This document shows positions 5,512-6,093 of a DNA stretch of 6,093 nucleotides, piece after piece. Every line of letters begins with the position of its first letter. Position 1 is the first letter of the stretch. The position numbers and the translations under genes were made by a program. The notes beneath the pieces were generated by a model. It ran no database searches, had not been told where the DNA came from, and saw nothing but the letters and a program-made list of their open reading frames with translations. This DNA is from an uncultured Oscillospiraceae bacterium (lineage in GTDB: Bacteria; Bacillota_A; Clostridia; Oscillospirales; Oscillospiraceae): positions 1-6,093 of the forward strand of contig CALWWO010000013.1 in the NCBI GenBank assembly GCA_944385265.1, written 5' to 3'.

Positions 5512-6093
5512 ATGGTATCATCGGTAAGATCGCTCGGATTAAACGGTATAACGGGATTTGAGATCTCGGTGGAGTGCAGCCTTTCAAACGGGCTTCCCGC
5601 TTTCGATATAGTCGGTTTGCCTGACGCCGCCGTTAAAGAGGCGCGCGAGCGCGTCCGCGCCGCATGTAAAAATTGCGGGCTGAAATTTCCGGTGAGCAGG
5701 GTCATCGTAAATTTAGCGCCGGCGGATGTGAAAAAGCTCGGCACCGTGTATGATCTGCCGGTACTGCTCGGGATACTCGCGTCCTCCGGTCAGATATCGG
5801 ATATCCCGCAGGACGCCGCGTTTATAGGCGAGTTGTCGCTTACCGGAGAACTTCGTCCCGTAAAAGGGGTGCTGCCGATGGCGAGAAGCGCCGGAAGAGC
5901 AGGGATAAAAAAGCTGTTCGTACCGGCAGATAATGCGTATGAGGCGGCTTTTGCCGGCAGTGTGGACGTATATCCTGTTAAAAACATAAACGAGCTTTTG
6001 GACCATTTGGCAGGATATGAGCCGATCGGCGCGGTCAGCGCACCAGAGGTATCGACTGTCACACGGGATATACTCGACTTTTCCGATGTAAAG
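5512..6093 (+). CDS. yifB: YifB/ComM family Mg-chelatase-like AAA ATPase, N-terminal part
   Basis: 194 codons are present and the frame is open to the window edge; the family is ~500 residues. Visible is the N-terminal domain with a ribosomal S5/Lon-protease-like fold: NGLPAFDIVGLPDAAVKEA (26-44), RERVRAA (45-51), VNLAPADVKK (66-75), YDLPVLLGILASSG (80-93) and FIGELSLTGELRPVKGVLPMA (104-124). The Walker A and B motifs of the AAA+ chelatase domain would begin shortly after the last residues seen (DFSDVK). The KKEGPxFDLP motif usual in this family reads KKLGTVYDLP here, which I judge to be lineage variation. In naturally competent Gammaproteobacteria ComM is a hexameric branch-migration helicase that helps integrate transformed DNA; the role in Clostridia is not established. 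ATG at 5512 has AAAGGA (5495-5500) 11 bases upstream. It lies after the esterase terminators, so it is transcribed independently. Confidence 0.95.
   Translation, partial: MVSSVRSLGLNGITGFEISVECSLSNGLPAFDIVGLPDAAVKEARERVRAACKNCGLKFPVSRVIVNLAPADVKKLGTVYDLPVLLGILASSGQISDIPQDAAFIGELSLTGELRPVKGVLPMARSAGRAGIKKLFVPADNAYEAAFAGSVDVYPVKNINELLDHLAGYEPIGAVSAPEVSTVTRDILDFSDVK

Noticed and set aside
1..6093. CRISPR array, tRNA/rRNA, insertion sequence, phage or defence system
   Set aside because: No regularly spaced repeats, no cloverleaf or rRNA signature, and no transposase, integrase or toxin-antitoxin motif seen on either strand; all substantial coding regions are ordinary chromosomal genes.

Overview
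The window looks like ordinary chromosomal DNA from a low-to-mid GC Gram-positive bacterium of the class Clostridia, probably an Oscillospirales/Ruminococcaceae-like gut organism. This rests on the yloU-fakA gene pair, a small four-cysteine protein that I recall as the clostridial family DUF6472, strong GGAGG-type ribosome binding sites, TTGnnn-17-TATAAT-type promoters and classic hairpin terminators. The species cannot be told from the sequence.

Layout, left to right. The first ~35 bases probably hold the last codons of a rightward gene, closed by a strong hairpin (39-72). Next come two leftward genes: a family I inorganic pyrophosphatase (236-773), broken by one extra base in a seven-base homopolymer at 684-690, and upstream of it a 77-residue single-span membrane protein of unknown role (904-1137). 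A divergent promoter region (about 1185-1275) separates these from the rightward pair yloU (1343-1696, Asp23/Gls24 family) and fakA (1743-3386, DAK2/DhaL fatty acid kinase catalytic subunit). A perfect 17-bp hairpin (3397-3432) ends fakA and, from the other side, a leftward 58-residue cysteine-motif protein (3433-3609). That small gene and a rightward type-B carboxylesterase (3791-5311) are divergently transcribed from a ~180-bp region with two good promoters, repeated ACAGTATACT sequences and a 9-bp tandem repeat at the esterase -35. Two tandem hairpins (5331-5390) end the esterase. The last gene, yifB/comM (5512 to the window end), is cut off by the window after its N-terminal Lon-S5-like domain.

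Functional links: yloU and fakA are an established neighbour pair. FakA phosphorylates exogenous fatty acids held by FakB, and no fakB is present here. Pyrophosphatase is general housekeeping. The esterase looks like a separately regulated, cytosolic accessory hydrolase. I see no mobile element, CRISPR array, RNA gene, phage gene or defence system, and no clearly new system. The points most worth a second look are the frameshift in ppa and the shared palindromes between the small cysteine protein and the esterase.
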